DNA from: an uncultured Clostridia bacterium
GTDB lineage: Bacteria; Bacillota; Clostridia; Oscillospirales; Acutalibacteraceae
Assembly: GCA_944382025.1 (NCBI GenBank)
Contig: CALWMQ010000110.1
Coordinates: 1 to 20,495, forward strand
DNA length: 20,495 bases
Reading direction: 5' to 3'
A model generated the notes under the pieces. That model had not been told where the DNA came from and searched no databases. It saw nothing but the letters and a program-made list of their open reading frames with translations. Every line of letters starts with the position of its first letter. The first letter of the stretch is position 1. This document shows positions 6,762 through 15,922 of this stretch, piece after piece. A program made the translations under genes and the position numbers.

Positions 6762-9659
6762 ATGCGGAGGCGGTTGGGACGGACATGGGTAATCCTGCTG
6801 GCCGTGAGCGGGTTGCTGGCCTGCTGGCCGGCGGCAGCCGTACAGGGACAGAGCGGGATACAGGAGGACGGAACCTCCGGCCCTATAGGAAACGAGAGTC
6901 CTGTATCCGGTTTGGGAGAAGGAAACGGGCAGGATTACGGGGCGTACCAGGAGCAAAACCCGGAGGCGGTTCCAGGAGAAACGCCTATCCGGCTGCTGGC
7001 CGAGGATTTTACCGGCGGGGACGGAGCCTCCTGGCAGGAAGAATACCAGGGAAGGGGGGCCATGGAGCTGCCGGACAACGAGGCGGCTTGGGCTGAAGTC
7101 CTTTTTCAGGTTCCGGAGGATGGTCTATACCGATTGACTTTGGAATATTACCAGCTGACAGGGGGAATGAAAGATATCCAGGTGCGGGTTTTTCTGGATG
7201 GGGAGATTCCCTTTACCGAGGCTGGGAGAGTATCCGTTCCGCGGCTGTTCAAGGATGAAACCGGTTTTGTAACGGATGAGGGCACAGGGAATCAATATGC
7301 CCCAACCCAAGTGGAGGCCCCGCAGTGGGCAACGGAAACACTGGAAAACACGGAAGGGCTATACCGGGAACCGTATGCGTTTTATTTAACCGCGGGTACA
7401 CATACGGTTCGCGTCCAAGTGATCTCTGGGGGGATGGCCTTATCGGGAATACAATGGCACGGCTGGACGGATCCCCCCTCTTATGAAGACTATGTACGGG
7501 AGCACGGCGTACCGGAAGAAGGGGAATATCAAAAAATCTATGAAGCGGAAACGCCTGTTCTGAAATCGGGGATTGGTCTCAGCCCGTCCAATGACATGAG
7601 CAGCGGCAGTACCAGTCCCTCCAGCCCGTCAAAAATTCTGATCAATATGATCGGATCGGGATGGGGGACAGCGGGCCAATGGATGGAATGGTCCATAGAG
7701 GTACCGGAAGATGGATATTACCTGTTGTCCTTCCGGTACCGGCAGGACGCGGTCAAAGGTCTGTCCAGCCACCGGCGGTTAACCATAAACGGAGAAATCC
7801 CTTTTCAGGAAGCGGAGGATGTATCGTTTCCCTACAGCGAAAACTGGCAGGGGATGAGTCTATCCAACAGTCAGGGGGAACCGGCTTATATTTGGTTAGA
7901 GCAGGGGCAGGTACATACCTTACGTCTGGAAGTGGTGACGGCGGACATGAGCGACGTTATCAACGCGGCCGGGCGGGTAGTGGAACAGCTGAACGATTTG
8001 TACCGTCAGGTGATTATGATCACCGGGTCGAACCCTGACAAATACCAGGATTATTCCTTGGAGGAAAGCGTACCGGGTATACAGGGGATTTTAAGTGATT
8101 GCGGGCAGGAACTGGAGCGCCTTTACGGGCTGGTACAGGGAATGACCAAGGGAAAAGGGAACCAGGCGGAGCTATTGAACCGGTTCGCCTATCAGCTGAA
8201 GGAATTCGCGAATGACTGCGAGTCGATGCCGAACCGTCTGACGGAATTCAAGGATAACAACGCGGCGCTGTCATCGTGGCTCATGGATATTACAGGACAG
8301 CCTTTAGAGCTGGACACGATATGCGTGACCTCGCCCGGGGCAGCCGTACCCATAAAGAACGATACATTTTGGAACGGCCTGGTATATGAGGTCCAAAGGT
8401 TTTTTTATTCCTTTATTGAGGATTACAGTCAATTTGGCACGGGGGACGCGGATATCGTACTGTGGTACAACAATGGGCGGGACCAAGCTCAGGTACTGCA
8501 GAATATGATCAATACCATGTTTACCCCGCAGACAGGCATCCGGGTGCAAATAAAGCTGATAAATACTTCTTTGATCCAGGCGGTTTTATCGGGGGATATG
8601 CCGGACGTGTCCATTACCCAGCCCCGGGGGCAGCCAGTGAACTTAGCCGCGCGGGGTGCGCTGCTGCCGTTGGAGGACCTGGAAGGATTTGACGAATTAG
8701 CGGCGCAATTTCAGCCTACGGCGTTAGACCCGTATATGCTGGAGGGCAGCTGCTACGCCATACCGGACTATCAGAACTTTTTCATGATGTTTTACCGTAC
8801 GGATATTTTCGAGGAACTGGGTTTGGAGCCGCCTGCGACCTGGGAAGAGCTTCGAGGGTGTATAACCCAGCTGCAGCGCAACCATATGGAAGTAGGCCTA
8901 CCCTATACAGGGATCGACGCCTATGGCGCCATTGATTCCGGTATGGGATCGCGGAATATTTTCTCAGCGCTGTTATTGCAGAGAGGGGGATCGGTGTATA
9001 ACGATGATCTGTCTCGAACGGCCCTGTCTGACGAGAGCGCGCAAGAGGCGTTTGTGGAATGGGTCAATTTCTATGATCTGTATGGTTTGGACCTGACATA
9101 TGACTTTTACTCCCGGTTCCGCACCGGGGAAATGCCTTTAGGGATTTCGTCCTACACCATGTATAACCAGCTGTATGCGGCTGCGCCGGAGATCCGGGGG
9201 TTATGGAAAATGGCGCCAATTCCGGGGACGCCTACGGAAGAGGGGATTACCCGTGCGCAGGGAGGATCTGGGACAGCGGCGTTCATTCTAAAAGAGACGG
9301 AGCATCCTGAGGAATCCTGGGAATTTATTAAATGGTGGACCGGAGCGGAAGCCCAGGCGAGATACAGCAGGGATATTGAATCGGCCATGGGTGTGGCGGG
9401 GCGGTACGCCACGGCAAACATAGAGGCATTTGCCACACTTGATTGGTCGGATGAGGAATATAGCGTTCTGATGGAGCAGTGGATGCAGGTAGAGGAGATT
9501 CCGGAAGCGGTGGGAGGATATTACCTGGCGCGGGGTTTGGATAATGCCTTTCGGGAAGCGGTTCAGGAAGGGCGTGACCCCCGGGAGGCCCTTTTGACCT
9601 GGAATAAGAGCATCAACAACGAAATCCAGCGAAAGCGTGAGGAATTCCATTATGAATAG
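6762..9659 (+). CDS. Secreted/lipid-anchored fusion: two carbohydrate-binding-like modules plus ABC sugar-binding protein
   Basis: 965 aa from the ATG at 6762, chosen because GGGAGG lies 8 nt upstream and the N-terminus is then a clean signal peptide (MRRRLGRTWVILL...). The frame is open upstream to 6663 but that extension is Gly/Arg-rich with no site. Cleavage may be at a lipobox-like GLLAC or at AVQGQ. Residues about 75-235 and 255-397 are two CBM6/35-like sandwiches sharing (V/I)PEDG.Y.L....R/Y, an L.(I/L).(N/D)GEIPF loop and AG..T/Q.H...R/L.V endings. A helical segment (about 400-555) follows. Residues about 558-965 form a family-1 solute-binding protein (DADIVLWYNNG, GDMPDVSITQ, ALLPLEDL, FMMFYRTDIFEELGLEPPATWEEL, AWEFIKWW-like GAEAQARYSRD). 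It probably delivers a glycan fragment to the adjoining permeases. At more than twice the normal 400-450 aa, it is an unusual architecture. Confidence 0.88.
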   Translation: MRRRLGRTWVILLAVSGLLACWPAAAVQGQSGIQEDGTSGPIGNESPVSGLGEGNGQDYGAYQEQNPEAVPGETPIRLLAEDFTGGDGASWQEEYQGRGAMELPDNEAAWAEVLFQVPEDGLYRLTLEYYQLTGGMKDIQVRVFLDGEIPFTEAGRVSVPRLFKDETGFVTDEGTGNQYAPTQVEAPQWATETLENTEGLYREPYAFYLTAGTHTVRVQVISGGMALSGIQWHGWTDPPSYEDYVREHGVPEEGEYQKIYEAETPVLKSGIGLSPSNDMSSGSTSPSSPSKILINMIGSGWGTAGQWMEWSIEVPEDGYYLLSFRYRQDAVKGLSSHRRLTINGEIPFQEAEDVSFPYSENWQGMSLSNSQGEPAYIWLEQGQVHTLRLEVVTADMSDVINAAGRVVEQLNDLYRQVIMITGSNPDKYQDYSLEESVPGIQGILSDCGQELERLYGLVQGMTKGKGNQAELLNRFAYQLKEFANDCESMPNRLTEFKDNNAALSSWLMDITGQPLELDTICVTSPGAAVPIKNDTFWNGLVYEVQRFFYSFIEDYSQFGTGDADIVLWYNNGRDQAQVLQNMINTMFTPQTGIRVQIKLINTSLIQAVLSGDMPDVSITQPRGQPVNLAARGALLPLEDLEGFDELAAQFQPTALDPYMLEGSCYAIPDYQNFFMMFYRTDIFEELGLEPPATWEELRGCITQLQRNHMEVGLPYTGIDAYGAIDSGMGSRNIFSALLLQRGGSVYNDDLSRTALSDESAQEAFVEWVNFYDLYGLDLTYDFYSRFRTGEMPLGISSYTMYNQLYAAAPEIRGLWKMAPIPGTPTEEGITRAQGGSGTAAFILKETEHPEESWEFIKWWTGAEAQARYSRDIESAMGVAGRYATANIEAFATLDWSDEEYSVLMEQWMQVEEIPEAVGGYYLARGLDNAFREAVQEGRDPREALLTWNKSINNEIQRKREEFHYE

Positions 9660-10620
9660 GATGGCCGTCATATCGGAAAATTTCAGGATAAAACGGGCGA
9701 TGAGAGAGGAGAACCGCAAAAACCGGTTAACCTGGAAACAGGATTTCAAAAAGCATGGGCCGCTGTATCTGATGATGGCACCATATTTTTTCCTGTATAT
9801 GCTGTTTTTTATTGTTCCTATTCTGCTGGCGGTATGGCTGAGTTTAACGGATTATAATATTTTCCAGTCTCCCGGGTTTGTGGGGCTGAAGAACTATATC
9901 GCCATCCTGGCGGAGGATGATATTTTTTACATAGCGTTGAAAAACACCCTGGTATTTGCGGTAATTACGGGGCCGGTCAGTTATCTGCTGTGTTTTTTTG
10001 TGGCGTGGCTGATCAATGAGATGGGAAATAAGCTGCGGGTATTTCTGACCTGCGTGTTTTACGCGCCGACCCTGGCCTCATCGGTATTTTTTGTTTGGCA
10101 GTTTATCTTCAGCGGGGATTCTTATGGGCTGATCAACAGTTTTCTGATGAAGCTGGGGCTGTTGGAGGAACCTATCCAGTGGCTGGCGGATGTCCGGTTC
10201 AGCCTGATGGTACTGATTATCGCGCAGATTTGGACCAGCCTGGGGACCAGTTTTCTGGCTTTTATCGCGGGGTTCAAATCAGTGGATCCAGCGCTGTATG
10301 AGGCGGCGGATATAGATGGGGTGCGTAACCGGTATCAAGAGCTGATTTATATCACGCTGCCCATCATGAAGCCCCAGCTGTTTTTCAGCGCCATTATGCA
10401 GATTGCCGCGTCCTTCTCGGTGAGCACGATTTCCCAGACCCTTCTGGGTTTCCCCAGCGTAAAATACGCGGGGCATACGCTGGTGCTGCACATACAGGAC
10501 TACGGGATGATCAAGTTTGAAATGGGCTATGCCTGTGGGGTGGCGGTGATCCTGTTTGTGATTATGTACGTGGCGAAGAAGCTGGTGGATAAGCTGGTTG
10601 GGCTGCTGGCGTCTGATTGA
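9652..10620 (+). CDS. ABC sugar transporter permease, MalF/UgpA type (first pair)
   Basis: 322 aa integral membrane protein with about six transmembrane segments, beginning after a charged cytoplasmic N-terminus (GPLYLMMAPYFFLYMLFFIV). The EAA loop YEAADIDGVRNRYQELIYIT.P (E217-G223 core) contacts the ATPase, and the family motif GLKNY follows the first periplasmic loop. I chose ATG 9652 because GTGAGG sits 9 nt before it; an in-frame GTG at 9637 has no site. The start overlaps the stop of the binding-protein gene by 8 nt (ATGAATAG), implying translational coupling. It should pair with the next gene to form the channel for the fused binding protein. No ATP-binding subunit is encoded nearby. 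Confidence 0.93.
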   Translation: MNRMAVISENFRIKRAMREENRKNRLTWKQDFKKHGPLYLMMAPYFFLYMLFFIVPILLAVWLSLTDYNIFQSPGFVGLKNYIAILAEDDIFYIALKNTLVFAVITGPVSYLLCFFVAWLINEMGNKLRVFLTCVFYAPTLASSVFFVWQFIFSGDSYGLINSFLMKLGLLEEPIQWLADVRFSLMVLIIAQIWTSLGTSFLAFIAGFKSVDPALYEAADIDGVRNRYQELIYITLPIMKPQLFFSAIMQIAASFSVSTISQTLLGFPSVKYAGHTLVLHIQDYGMIKFEMGYACGVAVILFVIMYVAKKLVDKLVGLLASD

Positions 10621-10638
10621 GGGAAAGGAGGGGAGACC

Positions 10639-11508
10639 ATGGTAAGGAGGAAAGTTTTCCGCCGGCGCATACGGCGGGGGAACCGTTCCGCCGCTGGAAA
10701 CGTATGCATTTTTATATTTTTGTTTTTGCTGGGCGCCTTTATGCTGTTGCCGTTGGTTTACAGCTGTCTGAACGCTTTCAAGCCGTTGGAAGAGGTATAT
10801 ATATATCCGCCGCGTTTTTTTGTGCGGAATCCCACACTGGAAAATTTCTCGGTTTTTTTCAAATTAGCGTCGGGACTTCATGTGCCGTTCATCCGGTATC
10901 TGTTCAACAGCCTGTTTGTAACCATCCTTACCACGGTGGTTCATATTGTCCTGTCGTCCATGGCGGCTTATCCCTTAGCGAAATACCGTTTACGGTTGTC
11001 GGGGCTGTTTAGCCTGGTAGTGGTATCCATGCTGTTCACTTCCGCGGTGTTATGGCTTCCCAATTATATCCTGATGGCTAAAATGCATTTTCTCAACACC
11101 TATTTGCCCTACATTGTACCCAATCTGGCGGCACCAATCGGTTTATTTTTAATGAAGCAGTTCATGGAACAGATTCCTTTCGCACTGGTAGAATCGGCCA
11201 CGATTGACGGGGCGGGTCATTGGACTATTTTCTGGAGGATCGTGATGCCGCAGGTAAAGCCGGCATGGATGACGTTAGCGGTGTTTTCCTTTCTGTCGGT
11301 GTGGAATCAGGCTAGCTCAGGGTTTGTATACGATGAGAGGCTTAAGCTGCTGGGGGATTTGATCGCCAACATCAATGCGGGGGGATTTTCCCGGCTGAAT
11401 ATATCCATGGCGGGTACGCTGTTTATGATTGTACCGCCGATTCTGTTGTTTCTGTTTACCCAGAACCGGGTTTTGGAAACCATGGCGTACGCGGGGATCA
11501 AGGAGTGA
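10639..11508 (+). CDS. ABC sugar transporter permease, MalG/UgpE type (first pair)
   Basis: 289 aa membrane protein with an Arg-rich N-terminus and about six transmembrane helices. MalG-type landmarks include the NSLFVTI segment, PLAKYR, APIGLFLMKQFMEQIP and the EAA loop ESATIDGAGHWTIFWRIVMP (E185-G191 core), followed by FLSVWNQ. The start ATG follows GGAGGGGAGACC, 18 nt after the preceding permease. It is the partner of the MalF-type gene upstream in a CUT1 importer. The next gene starts 4 nt after its stop. Confidence 0.93.
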   Translation: MVRRKVFRRRIRRGNRSAAGNVCIFIFLFLLGAFMLLPLVYSCLNAFKPLEEVYIYPPRFFVRNPTLENFSVFFKLASGLHVPFIRYLFNSLFVTILTTVVHIVLSSMAAYPLAKYRLRLSGLFSLVVVSMLFTSAVLWLPNYILMAKMHFLNTYLPYIVPNLAAPIGLFLMKQFMEQIPFALVESATIDGAGHWTIFWRIVMPQVKPAWMTLAVFSFLSVWNQASSGFVYDERLKLLGDLIANINAGGFSRLNISMAGTLFMIVPPILLFLFTQNRVLETMAYAGIKE

Positions 11509-11512
11509 GAGG

Positions 11513-13624
11513 ATGAGGAGGATGCACCAGAACAAAAAGGCCCGGTTGTGGCGTTTGGGTACGGTGCTGTGCCTTGTTTCGGCATGGTACGTATCCGGAA
11601 GCAGAGGTATATCCGCCGCTCCAGTTATTGATCCGGCCTTCAGCAGTTATACATATAACGCTTATGGGCAGGCGGTATCAGCCCCGGCGGGGTATGTACC
11701 GGACAGGGTTCTGTCTGGGGGCAGCCTGGAGGCGGGAAGCCTGGGTCAAGCCCAGGATATGGCGTCGACCGCGGATGGGTCCATCTATGTTCTGCTCAAA
11801 AACCAAGGTCAATTATTGGAACTGGATGAGGAACTGGGTGTACGGAGAATAGTGGCCTTGGTTGAGAATGGGGAACCGGTAGATATATCCGGCGCTTCGG
11901 GCCTCTGCGTAACCGGGGAAGGGGAGGAACGCAGGATTTACCTGGCGGATACAGAACACCAGCGGGTGCTGATTGCTGATAGGACAGGCGTTGTGCTTTC
12001 AGCGCTGACCAAGCCGGAGGATCCCATTTACCCTCAAAGTAGTGATTTCCGTCCCAGTAAGGTTACGGTGGGGTCAGACGGTACCATATATGTGTTGTGC
12101 CAAAACGTATATAAAGGCGCGGCGATTTTCTCCCGGCAGCAAGAGTTTTTAGGCTTTTACGGCAGCAATGCCATTGATGTGACGCCAGCGCTGTTACTGG
12201 ATTATTTTTGGAAGAGCCTGATGAATCCGGAGCAATTGGCTCAGATCAAAAAGACGGTGCCTATTGAGTATACGAATTTTGACATGGATGAGGATGGCTT
12301 TTTATACACGGTTACCGCCACGACCGATAATTCCACCAATGAAATCAAGCGGTTAAACTCAAAAAGTGCGAACATTTTTCCACAAAAGGATTATGGGGAC
12401 TTAGATGTGACGTGGATAAACACCCAATTGGTAGATACAGCCTTTGTGGATGTGGAGGCACTGGATGGAGGGATCGTGACCGCTTTAGACGCCACCCGCG
12501 GACGGCTGTTTATGTATGACCAGGACGGTAGGCTGCTGATGGCGTTTGGGGATACAGGGTCTTTTACCTATACCTTCCGGTCGCCCTGCACCGTAACCGC
12601 TATAGGGGATTTTCTGTATGTGCTGGATCCGTATAAGGATACGGTAACGCGTCTTGTGCCGACAGAATATGGATCGGCGATTCTCAGGGCCTCACGCCTG
12701 TACCAAAACGGGCGGTATGAGGAATCCATGGGGATTTGGGATCAGGTTCTGCGTCAAAACGGGAATTATGAACTGGCGTATATAGGGATAGCCAAAGGCA
12801 TGATGGCGACCGACCGGTATGAGGAAGCTATGAGTTATTACCGGCAGGGTCAGGATCATGAGGGGTATTCCCAGGCGCTGGGAGAATACCGAAAGGGGAT
12901 TATCCGTGTAGCGGTTGGCCCAGTGCTGCTGGCGGTTACGGTCATGGTAATTTTGGTGCTGGCGTACCGTTATTTTTTCCATGTACGCCGTGAGGTGGAT
13001 ATGCGGGAGGCGGTATTGGGCAGGCAGATACTGTATACCATGGTTCACCCATCGGAAGGGTTCCAACTGTTGACGCGAGAGGGCAGGCGGGGATCTTCGG
13101 TGGCCGCGCTGCTGGGGGTTATGGGCGTTTTTGTGGCATCGGTAGTACAACGCCAGTGGACCGGTTTTACCTTTAATGAGAACCAGCCGGAAAAGTTGAA
13201 TATATGGCTGATGTTTTTGGTAACGGCAGGGCTTTTTCTTTTGTTTGTGGTATCCAACAGGCTGGTGTGTACACTGTTCAACGGCAATGGTACCTGGAGA
13301 GAGATATTCATTGTCACAGCCATCTCCCTGCTTCCCGGGACGGGAGCGGTCCTACTGCGCACGCTGGTAAGCAACATATGCACTTTAGAGGACGCGGTTT
13401 TGCTGCACCTGATTCTGGCCGCAGGGGTTTTGTGGTCATTGATACTGCTGCTGGCGGGTATGGGCCTGATTCATGAATACAGTTTCAAGCAGGCTTTTCT
13501 GGCTTTCTGCATGACAGTGGCGGGAATTTTGATTATGCTGTTTATCGGCCTGCTGGTATGGGGCCTATACAATCAGATCATTGCTTTTTTCAGTACCATC
13601 ATGGAAGAGATAGGTTCCATATAA
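11513..13624 (+). CDS. Membrane protein: secreted beta-propeller/NHL-like domain, TPR-like helices and Yip1 domain
   Basis: 703 aa from ATG 11513, which has AAGGAG 7 nt upstream inside the end of the permease gene; a frame extension back to 11429 is only overlap. After a signal sequence (about 10-35), six repeated units of the type 'S.DG.IYVL......L..D' occur near residues 80, 130, 182, 255, 312 and 358, as in an extracytoplasmic NHL/YVTN beta-propeller. Residues about 388-455 (LYQNGRYEESMGIWDQVL, then ATDRYEEAMSYYRQG) form a TPR-like helix set. A membrane helix (about 466-490) leads into a C-terminal multi-helix region of Yip1 type (about 500-703; REAVLGRQILYTMVHPSEGF, then four or five hydrophobic helices). 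Yip1-domain proteins of this kind occur beside sugar ABC transporters in Bacillota. Its job is unknown; a scaffold or sensor that couples the envelope components is my inference. Confidence 0.82.
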   Translation: MRRMHQNKKARLWRLGTVLCLVSAWYVSGSRGISAAPVIDPAFSSYTYNAYGQAVSAPAGYVPDRVLSGGSLEAGSLGQAQDMASTADGSIYVLLKNQGQLLELDEELGVRRIVALVENGEPVDISGASGLCVTGEGEERRIYLADTEHQRVLIADRTGVVLSALTKPEDPIYPQSSDFRPSKVTVGSDGTIYVLCQNVYKGAAIFSRQQEFLGFYGSNAIDVTPALLLDYFWKSLMNPEQLAQIKKTVPIEYTNFDMDEDGFLYTVTATTDNSTNEIKRLNSKSANIFPQKDYGDLDVTWINTQLVDTAFVDVEALDGGIVTALDATRGRLFMYDQDGRLLMAFGDTGSFTYTFRSPCTVTAIGDFLYVLDPYKDTVTRLVPTEYGSAILRASRLYQNGRYEESMGIWDQVLRQNGNYELAYIGIAKGMMATDRYEEAMSYYRQGQDHEGYSQALGEYRKGIIRVAVGPVLLAVTVMVILVLAYRYFFHVRREVDMREAVLGRQILYTMVHPSEGFQLLTREGRRGSSVAALLGVMGVFVASVVQRQWTGFTFNENQPEKLNIWLMFLVTAGLFLLFVVSNRLVCTLFNGNGTWREIFIVTAISLLPGTGAVLLRTLVSNICTLEDAVLLHLILAAGVLWSLILLLAGMGLIHEYSFKQAFLAFCMTVAGILIMLFIGLLVWGLYNQIIAFFSTIMEEIGSI

Positions 13625-13663
13625 GAGCGGCTCAGCGCCGGCCGGATGATGGAGGGATAAGGA

Positions 13664-15922
13664 TTGAGACAGTTGAAGTTGGGAATAGCGCTGCTGTGTG
13701 TGATAGTCTTTGTGGTTTTTCCGGGGGTTGGGCTGGGTGAATCCGCTGTCGGCGGCGCTTCAGCCGACCGGCAGGAAGAAGGGGTGCTCCTGCCGAAAGA
13801 AGACGATTGGATCCCTGTAGCGCAGGCGGGCAGACTATCTCTCACGTGCAATCCGGCCACGGGATTTCTTACGGTAACCGATGGGACAACTGGGCGGGTA
13901 TATACCAGCAATCCGGCTGATTACATGACGGATAAGAATGCCAAAGGCGTCAATCGCACGATGCTGGGCTCTCAGCTGCTGCTGACGGTAGCGGACGCGA
14001 AGGGGAACCAGGAAACCATCAATAGCATGACGGAATCGGTTGAGGAAAATGGGTTAGAAGTGTATCAGCTGTCTGATGGGATACGGATGCGGTATACGTT
14101 TCCCAATAAAGGGCTGATGATCCCCATAGAGATCCGATTACAGGAGGGGCGTCTGATCGCCCGGATATTGATGGACCAGATTGTGGAAAGCGAGGGAGGG
14201 CCCTATCTTCTGAGCGTAGGACTTCTGCCGTATTTTGGGGCGGGGGGACCCGATGAAGAGGGATATATTGTTTTACCGGATGGGAGCGGCGCGCTGATGC
14301 GCTTCCATAACGGGAAATACAAGTATGGAGTATATGAAAAAGCGGTTTACGGAGAAGATCTATATAAAGCGGGACGTTTTGAAAGCAAAACCGGTTACCC
14401 CATACGGTTTCCGGTATTTGGCGTTCACTTTGAGGCTGAGGAAGCGGCCAGGGAATCGGGATTCCTGGCGGTAGTGACACAAGGGGACGCCTTAGCCTCA
14501 GTCAACGCCTGGCCGGCGCGAGTAAGGTCCTCCTATACCAACGCGTACTTTTCGTTTACCAGGAGGGGGGCGCAAAGCACCTCTATGCTGGATAGGACCT
14601 GGGCGGAAAAAACTTTTTTGAAGCTGGCGGACCGGCCAGTGGAAATGGACACGGTAGAAGTAACCTATTATTTCCCGGAAGGGGGAACGGGTTACGTTTC
14701 CCTGGCGGTTTTTCTGAGAGGCCTGCTGGAGGGGGAAGACACGGCGCAAAATAAGAACAGCGATATGCTGCCGGTCTATATTGACACCTATATCAGCGTG
14801 AAGAAACTGGGGTACACTTTGGGCATACCCCATCAAAAATCCAGCTGTTTGACCTCATTCGAGCAAGCGGAAGAAATACTGGAAACCTTTGGTGGGAGTC
14901 CTGTGTATATGCGGCTCATGGGATGGGATGAAGAGGGAGCTGGCGCAGGGGCGATCACCTACCGTTACCGGCCCGCGGCTGTGGCGGGAGGGGCGAAAGG
15001 GCTAACCGGGCTGTTGGATAAAGCTTTGGAGACGGGAGGACAGGTATTTCTGGAAGCCGACTTGGCGGCTTATCAGAAAGGCACCTTTAGGTATACAACG
15101 TTTTCCAGCAACGCCAAAGCCATTGATAATAAGCCGATTCTCAAGCCGTCTTACCTTTTAAGCACCAATGAAGAGGATACCAGCCAACCGGCGACCTATT
15201 TTCTGATACCCGGACTGGTAAGCGACGCGGCCAGCCGTTTTCTGGAGGCTTTACCGGAGCAAGTAACAGGGCTGTCACTGCCGGTTGTATCGGATACGCC
15301 GTATTCTGATTACCGTGGGGCAGGGTATGACCGTCAGCGGACAAGGGATCTTTTCCAGGAAGTTCTGGGGGAGGCCTCGAGCCAATATCAGCTGTACGGG
15401 GAGTATCCGGGCATGTATGCGCTGAGCAGTGCGTCGGTGGTATCGGATATTCCGGTGGAAAGCAGCGGATATGACTTTTTTGATGAGTCGGTTCCGTTTG
15501 CGCAGCTGGTTTTACGCACCTTTCTTTCTTACAGCACCCCGTCCGTGAATTTGTCCGCCAATCCTCAAAGCCTGTTTCTGAAAGCCATTGAAACCGGTTC
15601 CAGCCTCAAGTATACGTTTTTTACAGCGGATTACGCGGCTGTGGCGGATACGCCTTTAACCAAGCTGTATGGCGGCAGCTATACGGCTTGGGAACAGGAA
15701 GCCATCGACATGGTGCGGGAGTTGGGACAGGTAATGGAAGGACTGGAAGGTGAGGATATCATTGATCATGAATGGTTGAGCGACTGTCTGGTACGGGTAG
15801 TTTACGGGGATGGCACGGGTTTTGTGATTAACTATGGAACGGCCGAAGCGTCATGGGAAGGCAGGGAGATTCCCGGCCAATCCTATATTAAGTTTGAGAC
15901 AGGGGGAGACAGCTTTGAATAA
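13664..15922 (+). CDS. Secreted DUF5696-like protein, possible glycoside hydrolase fold
   Basis: 752 aa. The start is a TTG at 13664 with GGAGGG 7 nt upstream; no competing ATG gives the signal peptide MRQLKLGIALLCVIVFVVFP (cleavage near GLG-E). Residues about 45-365 look like a large beta-sandwich domain (WIPVAQAGRLSLTCNPATGF, YIVLPDGSGALMRF). Residues about 370-720 have alternating strand/helix periodicity with barrel-like strand ends (YIDTYISVKKLGYTLGIPHQ, VYMRLMGWDEEG, VFLEADLAAY, LSLPVVSDTPYSDYRG). The C-terminal VVYGDGTGFVINYG strand pair resembles the closing domain of many glycosidases. I associate it from memory with DUF5696, found next to Yip1 and ABC genes. Acidic candidates are D544, D549, D604, D607 and E608; none can be called catalytic. 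It lies 39 nt after the Yip1 gene and overlaps the next start by 8 nt. Confidence 0.7.
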   Translation: MRQLKLGIALLCVIVFVVFPGVGLGESAVGGASADRQEEGVLLPKEDDWIPVAQAGRLSLTCNPATGFLTVTDGTTGRVYTSNPADYMTDKNAKGVNRTMLGSQLLLTVADAKGNQETINSMTESVEENGLEVYQLSDGIRMRYTFPNKGLMIPIEIRLQEGRLIARILMDQIVESEGGPYLLSVGLLPYFGAGGPDEEGYIVLPDGSGALMRFHNGKYKYGVYEKAVYGEDLYKAGRFESKTGYPIRFPVFGVHFEAEEAARESGFLAVVTQGDALASVNAWPARVRSSYTNAYFSFTRRGAQSTSMLDRTWAEKTFLKLADRPVEMDTVEVTYYFPEGGTGYVSLAVFLRGLLEGEDTAQNKNSDMLPVYIDTYISVKKLGYTLGIPHQKSSCLTSFEQAEEILETFGGSPVYMRLMGWDEEGAGAGAITYRYRPAAVAGGAKGLTGLLDKALETGGQVFLEADLAAYQKGTFRYTTFSSNAKAIDNKPILKPSYLLSTNEEDTSQPATYFLIPGLVSDAASRFLEALPEQVTGLSLPVVSDTPYSDYRGAGYDRQRTRDLFQEVLGEASSQYQLYGEYPGMYALSSASVVSDIPVESSGYDFFDESVPFAQLVLRTFLSYSTPSVNLSANPQSLFLKAIETGSSLKYTFFTADYAAVADTPLTKLYGGSYTAWEQEAIDMVRELGQVMEGLEGEDIIDHEWLSDCLVRVVYGDGTGFVINYGTAEASWEGREIPGQSYIKFETGGDSFE

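Noticed and set aside
9637..9651. GTG start for the first MalF-type permease
   Set aside because: No ribosome binding site precedes it, and the GTGAGG itself is the natural site for ATG 9652.
15834..15914. ATG start upstream of the second MalF-type permease
   Set aside because: It would place 27 polar residues inside the end of the DUF5696-like gene; TTG 15915 has GGGGGAG at 6 nt and gives a normal permease N-terminus.
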